A stretch of DNA of 64,000 bases from CAZAKZ01 sp964485695 (GTDB lineage Bacteria; Planctomycetota; JAFGQW01). The notes below the pieces were generated by a model. That model worked only from the letters and a program-made list of their open reading frames with translations, was not told the DNA's origin and made no database searches. How positions within the stretch are numbered: position 1 is the first letter of the stretch; each line of letters starts with the position of its first letter. Where the stretch lies: contig CAZAKZ010000012.1 in assembly GCA_964485695.1 (NCBI GenBank), positions 8,157 to 72,156 on the forward strand, in the 5' to 3' direction. The position numbers and the translations under genes are program-made. Positions 41,605 to 50,509 of the stretch are shown here, piece by piece.

Positions 41605-41633
41605 TTGACGAGGTCCCCGGCATCTGTAATAAT
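41605..41633 (+). promoter_or_regulatory. sigma-70 type promoter of tatA
   Basis: TTGACG (41605-41610), 17-base spacer, AATAAT (41628-41633, inside TGTAATAAT), each one mismatch from consensus. Transcription would start near 41640, 60 bases before the GTG start of tatA. Confidence 0.7.
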
Positions 41634-41699
41634 TCCCGGTTGATCCACAGAGTCTGTAATCTCCTCGAGCCAGTGCACCTGTTTGAAAGAGCCTGAATC

Positions 41700-42059
41700 G
41701 TGTTCGGTTTCTGGACCCCGGGCATACCGGAAATCATAATCATACTGGTCATAGCCCTCCTTCTTTTCGGGAAGCGCCTTCCCGAGGTCAGTAGATCCCT
41801 GGGCAAGGGCATCGTGGAATTCAAGAAGGGCATCAAGGGCATCGAGGACGACATTGATGGAGACATCCAAGGAGACATAGGAGACATCAAGGCCGACATC
41901 GAAAAAGCGTCCTCTCCGCCGGCCTCCCTTCCTCCGCCCGCAAAACCCTCAGATGTCCCGTCAGGCGAATCGCCAGATCAGCCCCCAGGCGACGTCGGCG
42001 ACTACGGCGACTACGGTGACGAGCAGGCGACTAACAAACAAGGCGACGCCAATCAGTAA
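41700..42059 (+). CDS. tatA: Sec-independent (twin-arginine) translocase subunit TatA
   Basis: A 119-residue TatA/E protein that forms the conducting oligomer of the Tat system. A hydrophobic helix (about residues 10-26) ends at FGKRLPEVSRSLGKGIVEFKKG, the amphipathic helix of the family. The tail is unusual: an acidic Asp-Ile repeat region (DDIDGDIQGDIGDIKADIE) followed by a Pro/Gly/Asp-rich stretch. GTG start. tatB and tatC are not nearby. Its stop overlaps the end of the convergent lptD gene by 7 bases. Confidence 0.9.
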   Translation: MFGFWTPGIPEIIIILVIALLLFGKRLPEVSRSLGKGIVEFKKGIKGIEDDIDGDIQGDIGDIKADIEKASSPPASLPPPAKPSDVPSGESPDQPPGDVGDYGDYGDEQATNKQGDANQ

Positions 42060-44548
42060 TCCCCCCAGTACTGCCCTTGCGCGCGCTGCCACCGCTTCCT
42101 GGAAATCTTCTGGAAGAACTCCACGGGCGCGAAGGCGATGCGGAAGCCGTGGTCTCCACTTCCCCCGTCGTCGTAGAATTCCAGCTCCAGCCGAAAGCGG
42201 TGAAAATTTCTTCCGATGACGTACTTCTGGTACAGGGGAGCCCCGTTTCGGTAATCGTACTGATAATATCCGCCCACGGACCATTTCTTTCCCAGCCGGG
42301 CCTCCAGACCGCCGGTGAACACGTTGGACAGCTTCTTGGCGAACCGGTGGCCGACGTAAAACAGCGCGTTGCTCTTTTCCAATCCTGGGATCTTGCCGAG
42401 ACCGCCGAGGACGCCAATGTTGGTGATCACGGCATCGTCCTCTTCCCAGTCGATGAGGGTGTCCGCGAGAAGGATGAACGGAGCGACGCCGGCCTTCAGG
42501 TCTATGAAGAGGGGCCCCTCGGCTCTGCCGAGGTTATCGCGCTCCTCCTCGGGGTAAAACACCATCTCCGTGTTCAGCTCGAGGAAGTCGAGGGCGGTTT
42601 TCCCCTGTTTCACCTGGAGTTTGTTTTGAAGGCGAACGGTGATTGCTTCGAACTCGTTGACCCGGTCCTTCTCGTCCAGAGGAATGATCCTCTGGGATTC
42701 AAGACTCACGTCGTAAGTGTTGCTGTAGAACGCCTCGGGAACCACAAGGTGCCGGACATCCATGCCGAAAAACGCCTTCTCGTACGTCTTCCAGAACTGG
42801 GTATGCAGGCGAATTCCCATGGTCCATGCGTTACGGTCGACGCTGCCGCTGTCTTGATAGAAGTTGCCGTTGTTAGCGATTGGCTCATCCATGCTCTCGC
42901 TCCAGGCCGTGTACTGGCCGGCGAAGAACGGATTGATGCAGACGGGGCCGATTTTGATCGGCAGCTCCAGGCTGGCGAGCACATCCCCCCGAGATGTTGA
43001 GCGGTCGCGAAGGTTCAGCGCTTCGTCGTAACGAATCCGGCCCTGGGTTGCTTCGGCATCAAGATCGAGATAGAGGTTTGTTCCCAGGAATCCACCCGGG
43101 ACAACGGGCTGGGAGAAGAGGTTTCCTGAGAGGCGAGGGACATATTCGGTCCGGGTGAAGAATTCGTTCACCCGAAAGCGGTAGAGCCCCCGGACCGTGA
43201 AATTGTCCCAGTCGCGAATGAGCCGGACATAGTTCTCCTGGGCCTTTTCGGCCCGGGCCTCTCGCTCGAAGTACTCGTAGAGGAAGTTCCTGTCGCGGAT
43301 CCAGGAACCCTCCACGTCCAGCTGCAATCCGGCGGGTAGGAACTGGCGGTGAAAAGCCCGGAATCGCCCGCGGTCGATGTCCGGCGGGACGAACTTGAGT
43401 TTACGAGTCAGATCGGTGGAATCGTCGCGGATGTAATACCCCGAGACAATGCCGCGATAGTCTTCCGTTTCGTATTCTATCTCGAGGCCCTGGCCGAAAC
43501 CGCGCCGGGTGTAGTTGTCCAGAAAAAGCTCCCAGGTCCCCCACTTTCTGTCGCGCCCGTCCTTGCCCTTCAGGCGGATTTCGTCTTTCCATCGGGTCTC
43601 GACGTACCCCCCGAAGCGGCTGTTGCTTCCGACGCTCAGGTGGCGCAGAGGAAAATACTTGAGTATGGAAGTTCTGCCCCACAGGTAGGGCAGGTAGAAA
43701 ACGGGGAATTCCTGGATGTTCAGGGTGGCCCCCTCGAGGGCCACCGTCATGAATTCATCGTCGTGGGGTTCGACGGCAAGTTCCCGGGCGTGGATGTGAT
43801 AGTGGGGGACACCGAAGTCGCACGAGGTGACACTCGCGCCCTTGCCGCGAATCCCGGAGATGGAGCTGGAAAAGGAACGGCCATCTCGCACCTGTTTTTT
43901 CAGCTGGATCCGCAGTTCGCGGGCCCGGGCCAGGAAGGGAATGGGCGGCCCCCCCTCGTTGAACCTCCCCTGGCTCAGCAGGGTGGATACGAAGCCCTGA
44001 ACGATGAGAATCCGGTTTCCCACCGTGTCGAAATAGAGGCGTTCTGCCCGGAGAACGTTACCCTCGAGCTGTAGATGCACGTCCCCTTCCGCATAGATGC
44101 CCCGGATGGACCTGAAATCGATATGCCGCACCCCGGTGGCCAGGTCGCCGTAATAGGGAGGCCGGGGACGGTCGCCTTTCCGGATCCCACCCCTTGGATC
44201 CAGCCAGACCACCGCCGAGTCGCATCGAAGCGAGAGGGCCAGGTCCTGTGACTTTCCGATGAGCGAGACACCGTCCAGGGCGACGATTTTTTCCAGAGTG
44301 CGGTTGTCCCTGGTGTGTGACACGTTGAGGCGCGAATATCGGCACTGAACGTCGAACTCCCGGAGCTCCCGGGCGGCCCTTTTTAGCTTGTCTTGCTGGG
44401 CCTGTGCCGAGGAGAGGATCAGGAGCAGGAGAACGAGGGGAAGACCTAGCGCCTTCCGGAGCGGTCTTTCCGGAATGAACGCACCTCTTGCCGGGAAGGC
44501 GCAGGATCTGGTCCCGGTGAGTTTCGCCCCCGCCCGTTGACGTCTCAG
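42053..44548 (-). CDS. lptD: LPS-assembly outer-membrane protein LptD
   Basis: LptD is the outer-membrane barrel that inserts LPS into the outer leaflet. The N-terminal OstA/LptA-like jelly-roll is seen in IYAEGDVHLQLEGNVLRAERLYFD. A long beta-barrel follows with many aromatic, alternating segments (RFGGYVETRWKDEIRL, FFTRTEYVPRLSGNLF, WSVGGYYQYDYRNGAPLYQK). Upstream of the GTG at 44323 the same frame remains open and encodes a good signal peptide (LRKALGLPLVLLLLLILSSAQAQ). The real start must therefore be further up, but no ATG, GTG or TTG exists there. Candidates are CTG at 44548, overlapping the upstream stop with AAAGGA ahead (used here, 831 residues), and ATT at 44476 behind AGAGGTG. Last gene of the LPS unit. 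Confidence 0.88.
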   Translation of the reverse strand: MRRQRAGAKLTGTRSCAFPARGAFIPERPLRKALGLPLVLLLLILSSAQAQQDKLKRAARELREFDVQCRYSRLNVSHTRDNRTLEKIVALDGVSLIGKSQDLALSLRCDSAVVWLDPRGGIRKGDRPRPPYYGDLATGVRHIDFRSIRGIYAEGDVHLQLEGNVLRAERLYFDTVGNRILIVQGFVSTLLSQGRFNEGGPPIPFLARARELRIQLKKQVRDGRSFSSSISGIRGKGASVTSCDFGVPHYHIHARELAVEPHDDEFMTVALEGATLNIQEFPVFYLPYLWGRTSILKYFPLRHLSVGSNSRFGGYVETRWKDEIRLKGKDGRDRKWGTWELFLDNYTRRGFGQGLEIEYETEDYRGIVSGYYIRDDSTDLTRKLKFVPPDIDRGRFRAFHRQFLPAGLQLDVEGSWIRDRNFLYEYFEREARAEKAQENYVRLIRDWDNFTVRGLYRFRVNEFFTRTEYVPRLSGNLFSQPVVPGGFLGTNLYLDLDAEATQGRIRYDEALNLRDRSTSRGDVLASLELPIKIGPVCINPFFAGQYTAWSESMDEPIANNGNFYQDSGSVDRNAWTMGIRLHTQFWKTYEKAFFGMDVRHLVVPEAFYSNTYDVSLESQRIIPLDEKDRVNEFEAITVRLQNKLQVKQGKTALDFLELNTEMVFYPEEERDNLGRAEGPLFIDLKAGVAPFILLADTLIDWEEDDAVITNIGVLGGLGKIPGLEKSNALFYVGHRFAKKLSNVFTGGLEARLGKKWSVGGYYQYDYRNGAPLYQKYVIGRNFHRFRLELEFYDDGGSGDHGFRIAFAPVEFFQKISRKRWQRAQGQYWGDY

Positions 44549-47500
44549 GGGTTTTCCTTTCTTTGAAACCGCCGCTTGAGCCGGCCGGAGCCACTGTAGA
44601 AGTCGAACTTCCTCGTCGCCCGGTTGTAGGTCATCTTCTTGAACTCCTGGCGGCCCTCTCCCGCCTTTTCACCCCAGGCGGGCGAGCCTACGATGGTGAG
44701 AATGTTGGTCCCACGCTCCCAGAATGCCTTGTCGCACCCCCCTCTCGTGTCTTCGCCGTACTTGAACAGAACGTCGCCGGCAGCATATCCTCGCTCGACC
44801 ACCCTGAAGTCGTCCTCCTCCTTGCGCTCGGTATTGTTGAGCAACAAGGCCAGCTCCTTCGATGCGGAAATCCAGGCCTCGAGTCTTCCGTCCCGGGTTC
44901 GCGACGTGACCTCCCCTCCGTCCGGAAAGCTCAGCCGGAAGAGTTCATCCGACATGCCGAGCATGCGGAATCCGTTTTTGAACTCCACGAGGATGGTTTC
45001 CCCTTTTTTCGATCCACCAAGGCCGATGGATCCGAAGACGTTCTCCTGGGACTTGAAGCGAAACGAACCGGGTCCGTATCCGATGGCCTTTGACCCGGCG
45101 CCCCCGGAAGCTTGGCCCTCCATGACGATGACGGGAACGGTCAGCAGAAAGTCTCCCTCCTCGGGGCGCCCAGGATCGCGATATCCGAGGCGGACAGGGT
45201 GGTCCGCATCCCCAACCAGGGTGATGCGACGGGAGGAGGCTTTCGTGTCCCTGCTGTCCACGAGTTCATAGACGAGGGAGGTTGCGGCGCCCCAGTGCAA
45301 GAGGCGGTCGGTTGTTGGAGCCCACCCGGGTGCGGATTTGTCGATGCGGTCGAATCCCCGGATGCGGACAGCGTCATCGGCGCGGAAGTACCGGACGTCC
45401 CGGGCCTCCGTCCACCCCATCACCGCCGAATCCGCCTCGAGCTCGAGGACCTTGACGCTCGCTTTTTGCTCGCCGCTCCCGGGAACCACGAAAGAACCGC
45501 CAATGGGAAAGATGCGGGCGAAGACGCCGGTCTCCGCCACTACGCTTCTCTCCGCACCATCCACCAGAAGCCGATTTCCCTCGAGGACGGCCCTGCCACC
45601 GACTCTGTTCACGGCGGTAATTCTCGCGGGGAGGCCGACGAGCATTCCCGACCCGGATCGCTTCGGGGCGCCCTCCGGCGGCGATTTCAGCGCCCTCGTG
45701 TCGAGAACAAGGCTGTCGCCGCTGGCACGAAAAGAATCACCCGCCTCCACGACCACGTTATCTAGCGCGCGAAAACTCGAGGGTTCGATGCCCGCTCGGT
45801 TCTTGCTCTTCCCGTGAGTGGATGAGAACGAAAGGTCCTGGCAGTAGAGGCGAATGGGTTCCGCGGAAATTTCCTGCTGTGTCACCTTCACCAAACCCGC
45901 GAAGCGAACATCGCTGGTCACGAGCTCTTTCCCGTCTCGTTTCTTCGTCCGCACAAGATCGAAGGTGGCCCGGTCTCCCTCGACGAGAATGTGGCCGCTC
46001 GCCTCGGAGGGCCTGTCCGCAGATACCGGAGGCGCCAGGGAAAAGGAGCGGAGAAAATCCTCGAGGCCCGGCGTGGAGCGTCGGGAAGCGACGGGGTGGT
46101 TCAAGGACGGCCGGCCGGTGGCTTCGATGCGCCAGTGGTCAGGATCCCTGGCGACTCCCCGCACCTCCTCGGCCTCGAGGTTGCCGAGGAGGGTTTCGAT
46201 CCGGACGTGGCCGGTTCCGATGAAGTCGAGCAGGCGCTTTTTTTCGTCGTGCCGGGTGAGGACAAATCGATCCCTGATCTTGATCCGCGAGGAGCCCGGA
46301 AGCCACGAGGAGGTTCTTCTGTTGTCGCCTCGCACCAGGTCCTTCATGTCGACGACGATGTTTTTCGTGAGCGAAAGGCTTCCGCGCCAGTTCTTGGCGT
46401 CCTGGCCAATGTTATCCAGGGCGATTTCCCGATCGCTCCGGGCGTGAAAATGTCCGCGGCCTGCTCTTGTTCCCGTAAAGTAGCCCTCGATCTCTGGAGG
46501 AGCGTGGCGCAAGCCGGCAACGTGTATGGGGGTTCCCAACAGAATTCCGGACCGGAAAACGGTTGCCGACCACCCAAAGATCCGAATTCGAACCGGCCTC
46601 GAGCCCTTGAAGTCCGCCATGGCTCTCTCGCCGCGCGCGGTCACGTCGCTGTCGTACGCAATGCCTGCGCTTCCGCCGTTTCCCGTGCGCCCGTGCCGCG
46701 AGCGGATCTGCACCCGGCCGCGCGCTTCGGTCGACGTGATCTGCCTTTCCTGGATCCGAACGTGGAGAAAATCGCAACGCAGGTCCACCCTCAGGTTGTC
46801 CATGCCGCCCCTTTTCAGGTTCTTGGTCCGGGTGAAGTCTTCGGCATGAACGGTATTGTGGAGCTGCAGTGCGTCCACGACGACCGGATCGCCCTTTTTC
46901 CGGGACGGCAACCGCCGGAGCACGAGGTGGGCCGGCCCGTCGCAGGAAATCCGTGACCGGTGATCCACCACTCGCCTCCCCTGCTTTTTCTCGGGGCGAT
47001 GCGCCCGGGCGTCCGTGGCATCGAATCGGATCCCGCGGAGGAGCGTGATGGCTCCGCGGTCCGACGCGCTCCGGTTCTTCGAGTCCACGAGGCGGCTGCG
47101 GAGCCCCGTGCCGGACAGTTCGTAGGACGCGTCGGGCGTAAAGAGGCTGACGAGACTGTCGGAATACACCCGCAGCACCGACCGGTCGTGCCGGTCCACC
47201 GGAAAGCAGGTCAGGCGGTCAGTACGGGCCTCGAGGACGGGGATCACCCCCTCGAACAGGGTGATCTTCACCCCGTCGGGCGGACTTCCGTAGAAATGGA
47301 TCCACTGCGCCTCGTCGCGGGAGATCCGCTCAGCCATGGTGGCCTGGATCCGGACATGCGAGATTCTGCGCTTTTTTCCCGCGCGGGCCTTTTCGCCCCG
47401 CTCCACGGCTCCGGAGGTCTTCGCCCCCGCCGCTCTGGCATCCAGGATCGTGGGCGGAACGTATCCGGCCACGGCCTCGAAGAGATTTCGGCGCTCCAGG

Positions 47501-47859
47501 CTCTTGTCGGGCAGATTCTTGCCGACCTCGCGAACGAAGACGGCGCTCTGAACCTGCACCACGTCACGACTTTTGATCTCTGCCTTTCGGCCGCGAAGTT
47601 CGGCAATGGGCTGGAAGAGACTCCCTGTCTCCCCGCGAGAGGGGATCTTTTCGTGGAGAGTGAGGACCACGTCCCGGATGGGATTGATCTGGACGCCGCG
47701 ACCGACTGGATCGATTCGGGTGCCCATGTCGCCCAAGGGGCCCGTGTCGATGTTCGGGGTCTCCGCCGGCTTGTCCGGAGTGTCCCGGAGCGTCGCCAGA
47801 TAGAGGATTGCCGCTCCGGCAAGGAGAACCACAAAAAAGCGGAATACCAGCCGTTTCAC
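44545..47859 (-). CDS. giant LptC/LptA-like periplasmic LPS-bridge protein
   Basis: The 1104-residue protein begins with a membrane anchor (RFFVVLLAGAAILYLATLR) as in LptC. It then carries a long series of OstA-like beta-jelly-roll segments: RLTCFPVDRHDRSVLRVYSD, LDFIGTGHVRIETLLGNLEA, LEADSAVMGWTEARDVRYF, ERGYAAGDVLFKYGED, and the final GRQEFKKMTYNRATRKFDFYS. LptC and LptA are normally 190 residues each, so this is about six times longer. It could span the periplasm as a single polypeptide between LptBFG and LptD. Start ATG overlaps the KdsC stop by ATGA, and its stop overlaps the proposed lptD start. No separate lptA or lptC is seen. Confidence 0.7.
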   Translation of the reverse strand: MKRLVFRFFVVLLAGAAILYLATLRDTPDKPAETPNIDTGPLGDMGTRIDPVGRGVQINPIRDVVLTLHEKIPSRGETGSLFQPIAELRGRKAEIKSRDVVQVQSAVFVREVGKNLPDKSLERRNLFEAVAGYVPPTILDARAAGAKTSGAVERGEKARAGKKRRISHVRIQATMAERISRDEAQWIHFYGSPPDGVKITLFEGVIPVLEARTDRLTCFPVDRHDRSVLRVYSDSLVSLFTPDASYELSGTGLRSRLVDSKNRSASDRGAITLLRGIRFDATDARAHRPEKKQGRRVVDHRSRISCDGPAHLVLRRLPSRKKGDPVVVDALQLHNTVHAEDFTRTKNLKRGGMDNLRVDLRCDFLHVRIQERQITSTEARGRVQIRSRHGRTGNGGSAGIAYDSDVTARGERAMADFKGSRPVRIRIFGWSATVFRSGILLGTPIHVAGLRHAPPEIEGYFTGTRAGRGHFHARSDREIALDNIGQDAKNWRGSLSLTKNIVVDMKDLVRGDNRRTSSWLPGSSRIKIRDRFVLTRHDEKKRLLDFIGTGHVRIETLLGNLEAEEVRGVARDPDHWRIEATGRPSLNHPVASRRSTPGLEDFLRSFSLAPPVSADRPSEASGHILVEGDRATFDLVRTKKRDGKELVTSDVRFAGLVKVTQQEISAEPIRLYCQDLSFSSTHGKSKNRAGIEPSSFRALDNVVVEAGDSFRASGDSLVLDTRALKSPPEGAPKRSGSGMLVGLPARITAVNRVGGRAVLEGNRLLVDGAERSVVAETGVFARIFPIGGSFVVPGSGEQKASVKVLELEADSAVMGWTEARDVRYFRADDAVRIRGFDRIDKSAPGWAPTTDRLLHWGAATSLVYELVDSRDTKASSRRITLVGDADHPVRLGYRDPGRPEEGDFLLTVPVIVMEGQASGGAGSKAIGYGPGSFRFKSQENVFGSIGLGGSKKGETILVEFKNGFRMLGMSDELFRLSFPDGGEVTSRTRDGRLEAWISASKELALLLNNTERKEEDDFRVVERGYAAGDVLFKYGEDTRGGCDKAFWERGTNILTIVGSPAWGEKAGEGRQEFKKMTYNRATRKFDFYSGSGRLKRRFQRKENP

Positions 47860-48368
47860 CGGTCAAACAGCTCCCATACTTTTTTCCATCCACCGGAGGC
47901 CTTGAGCAGGGCTTCGATGACCTCGCGAACAGCGCCCTGGCCGCCCCGGGCGCGCGTCACCATGTGTGCGACATCCAGGATGAGGGGGTGCGCATCCGCG
48001 GGAGCCGCAGAGAAGCCGGCTCGCTTCATGGGGGCCAGGTCGATGAGGTCATCGCCCATGTAACAGACATCCTTATCCGTCAGGCCGTTCTTCTCGAGGA
48101 TTTTCTCGTAGACGGTGAGCTTGTCGCCGATCCCTTGATGTACTTCTTCGATCTTCAACTGGCGGGCCCGATGTTCCACCACCTCTGCCGTGCGGCCGGA
48201 AATGAGAGCCGTACAGACTCCGGCATGGTGGAGCATGTAGAGGCCGAGTCCGTCCCGGGCGTGGAACTGCTTGGACTCCTTCCCGCGGTCGTCCATTATG
48301 ATGGTGCCGTCGGTGAGAACCCCGTCCACGTCCAGGATCATCAGCTTGATTCCGGGGGGTGCGTTCAT
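47856..48368 (-). CDS. kdsC: 3-deoxy-D-manno-octulosonate-8-phosphate phosphatase
   Basis: KdsC is a HAD-superfamily (C0 type) phosphatase that makes Kdo for LPS. The 170-residue length fits (E. coli 188). HAD motifs: ILDVDGVLTDG (nucleophile Asp in DVDG), LISGRTAEVVE (motif II), KLTVYEKILEK (motif III Lys) and CYMGDDLIDLAPM (motif IV). It lies 120 bases below kdsD and is fused translationally to the giant Lpt gene through an ATGA overlap. The ribosome site is weak. Confidence 0.93.
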   Translation of the reverse strand: MNAPPGIKLMILDVDGVLTDGTIIMDDRGKESKQFHARDGLGLYMLHHAGVCTALISGRTAEVVEHRARQLKIEEVHQGIGDKLTVYEKILEKNGLTDKDVCYMGDDLIDLAPMKRAGFSAAPADAHPLILDVAHMVTRARGGQGAVREVIEALLKASGGWKKVWELFDR

Positions 48369-48488
48369 GGTTGCCGTTCTTTGTTCACAGAGAGTTCAGT
48401 CATCACGGGCCGGGCGAAATTCCATGTCGCCCCGGTTGCGTCTTCTCCCCGGCGGGGAACACGTGAATCCAACGCGGCAAGGAGAGAA

Positions 48489-49475
48489 TCATCCCTTGCC
48501 GAGGTCAAGAAGGTCTTGCACGTCGATCAGTCCCACCGGGCGCTGTTCATCGTCCACGACGGGTAGCTGGTCGAGTTTCTTTTCCTGCATGATGTTGTAG
48601 GCCTTCGAGGCCAGCTGTTTGAAGTGGATAACCTTCGGGTCCCTGGTCATCATTCCCCGAACGGGCTGATCCAGAAAGTCGCGGTTGCCCGCGGCCAGCC
48701 TTCGCACGATGTCACCGTCCGTGACGAAGCCCGCGAGAATTCCGTCCTCATTCACTACTGAGGCCGCTCCCGGGCGACCCGGCGTGGTGTTGATGCGGTC
48801 GAGAACCTGGCAGCAGAGCAGGTTTTCTTCCACGACGGTTTGGTACCGGCCCTTACGCATGATTTCCTCCACCCTCATGAGCCTTCGGCCCAGGGAGCCT
48901 GCCGGGTGGAAAAATGCGAACTCTTCGCGGGTGAAACGCCTCGCCTTGGCCACGGTCATGGCGATGGCGTCGCCGACGGCGAGCATGGCGGTCGTGCTTG
49001 TGGTCGGAGCCAGGCCGATGGGACAGGCCTCAAATTCGTGACCGATCTCAAGAACCAGATCCGAGTGTTGCGCCAGGCTGGAATCGCGATTCCCGGTGAC
49101 GGCGATGATGAGGGCGCCGATCCGCTTGACCGGATTGATGAGGTGCTCGATTTCCGCGGTTTCGCCGCTGTTGGACAGAGCCACGAGGAGGTCTCCCGGC
49201 CGGACTCGGCCCAGGTCGCCGTGGATGGCTTCGGCGGGATGAAGGTAGTGCGACGGGGTTCCGGTGCTGGCCATGGTGGCGGAGATCTTCTGGGCCACGA
49301 GTCCGGCCTTGCCCATGCCCGTGAGCACCACCTGGCCATTGCACTCGAGAACCATGCGTACGGCCCTCGCAAAACGTTCGTCCAGGTTTTCCGTGAGCCA
49401 GAGCAGAGCTCGAGCCTCCTGGCGGATCACCTTCCGCCCGTGTTCAAGCAGGTCCTGCGGTTCTTCGGAAGTCAT
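48489..49475 (-). CDS. kdsD: D-arabinose-5-phosphate isomerase
   Basis: KdsD/KpsF interconverts ribulose-5-P and arabinose-5-P, the first step of Kdo synthesis. At 328 residues it has the expected SIS sugar-isomerase domain (VVLTGMGKAGLVAQKISATM, HGDLGRVRPGDLLVALSNSG) and two CBS domains at the C-terminus (RPGAASVVNEDGILAGFVTD and QLPVVDDEQRPVGLIDVQDL). SNSGET binds the phosphate. It heads the minus-strand LPS unit kdsD-kdsC-lptC/A-like-lptD. The gap 48369-48488 shows no gene. Confidence 0.94.
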   Translation of the reverse strand: MTSEEPQDLLEHGRKVIRQEARALLWLTENLDERFARAVRMVLECNGQVVLTGMGKAGLVAQKISATMASTGTPSHYLHPAEAIHGDLGRVRPGDLLVALSNSGETAEIEHLINPVKRIGALIIAVTGNRDSSLAQHSDLVLEIGHEFEACPIGLAPTTSTTAMLAVGDAIAMTVAKARRFTREEFAFFHPAGSLGRRLMRVEEIMRKGRYQTVVEENLLCCQVLDRINTTPGRPGAASVVNEDGILAGFVTDGDIVRRLAAGNRDFLDQPVRGMMTRDPKVIHFKQLASKAYNIMQEKKLDQLPVVDDEQRPVGLIDVQDLLDLGKG

Positions 49476-49791
49476 GGTTCGGCCTCATTCGGCGTCGCGT
49501 CGAGCACATCTGATCCGCCCGGCCACGGCGAATATCCGCGGTATGGGCGGGGGCTCCGGCTCCCGGTGGCGGCATTCCCTTTTGCGCCGGGACGGTCAAT
49601 ATTGTTCAGAATATCTCATTTCCGCCCGTCCCGGCGCTCCAGGCCCAGGGATTCTACCCGCGCCCCACCCGGTCCACAACTATTCAGTCCAGCCGCAGAA
49701 GACCCCCGGGCAGTGCGCAACCACCTGAAAACAGATGACTTATCGGCGCGCTGTTTTGTCTGGGCGCCGAGTTGGCCTATAATCATCCGAT
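49476..49791. other. divergent region between kdsD and the M50 peptidase gene
   Basis: This 316-base stretch has no convincing reading frame. It contains a short ATATT/AATAT dyad (49601-49616) and, at its right edge, the promoter described separately. No RNA gene was recognised. Confidence 0.4.
49756..49783 (+). promoter_or_regulatory. promoter with leaderless geometry before the M50 peptidase
   Basis: TTGTCT (49756-49761), 16-base spacer and a perfect TATAAT (49778-49783). The ATG is at 49792, so transcription would begin at or within a base or two of the start codon; no ribosome site is present. Confidence 0.55.
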
Positions 49792-50490
49792 ATGACGTTA
49801 TCCCTGATCGTGTTCCTCGCCTTCTTTTTCCTGTTCATCATGAGCGTGGTCTTCCACGAGCTGGGCCATGCCGCCGTGGCGAACTGGTGTGGAGATTCCA
49901 CGGCCCGGGATCTGGGGCGCATTACCTTGAATCCCATCGCCCATATCGATCTGGTGTGGACCATCCTGATGCCGGCGGTCTTGTTCGTCCTGGTGAACGT
50001 TCCCTTCGGGGGGGCCAAGCCGGTGCCCGTGGTCCCGAGCAATTTCAGGAATCCGAAGCGCGATGATCGCCTCGTGTCTTTGGCCGGCCCGGTGGCAAAC
50101 ATCATCCAGGCATTTGTCTATGCCGGCCTCTTTCACCTCCTTTTCAGCGGGGCAACCGACGCCGAGATGCGCAACAATGCCCTGGCGTCGGTCCTGGTGG
50201 GCCTGGTATACGTGAATTTCCTTCTGGCGGCATTCAATCTGCTCCCCATCCCTCCCCTGGACGGATCGCATATCGTTGCCTCGTTCCTGCCGCAAGGATT
50301 GGCCAGGGCGTATCGCCGCATCGGTTTTTTTGGCATTCTGTTCCTGCTGCTCCTCCTGCAAAGCGGCGTGTGCTGGCAGGGCTTTTTCGCTACAATCAAG
50401 GCGTGTTTCTTCCTGGCCGGCATCGACTGGAAAGAGGCGTTGCCGCTGCTTCACGGCCTGTTCAGTATTCCCGGGCAGCTCGGTCTGTAG
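49792..50490 (+). CDS. M50 (site-2-protease-like) membrane metallopeptidase
   Basis: A 232-residue polytopic protease of the compact rhomboid-free S2P group. HELGH is at residues 22-26 in the first helix, and NLLPIPPLDGSHI (about 144-156) supplies the third zinc ligand Asp. Several hydrophobic helices surround them, matching the short M50 family (about 220). Such genes are common next to scpA in bacteria. The next gene, scpA, starts 19 bases later. It has no ribosome site and seems to be leaderless. Confidence 0.92.
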   Translation: MTLSLIVFLAFFFLFIMSVVFHELGHAAVANWCGDSTARDLGRITLNPIAHIDLVWTILMPAVLFVLVNVPFGGAKPVPVVPSNFRNPKRDDRLVSLAGPVANIIQAFVYAGLFHLLFSGATDAEMRNNALASVLVGLVYVNFLLAAFNLLPIPPLDGSHIVASFLPQGLARAYRRIGFFGILFLLLLLQSGVCWQGFFATIKACFFLAGIDWKEALPLLHGLFSIPGQLGL

Positions 50491-50509
50491 CGGGCACGAA
50501 AGGAATCGC

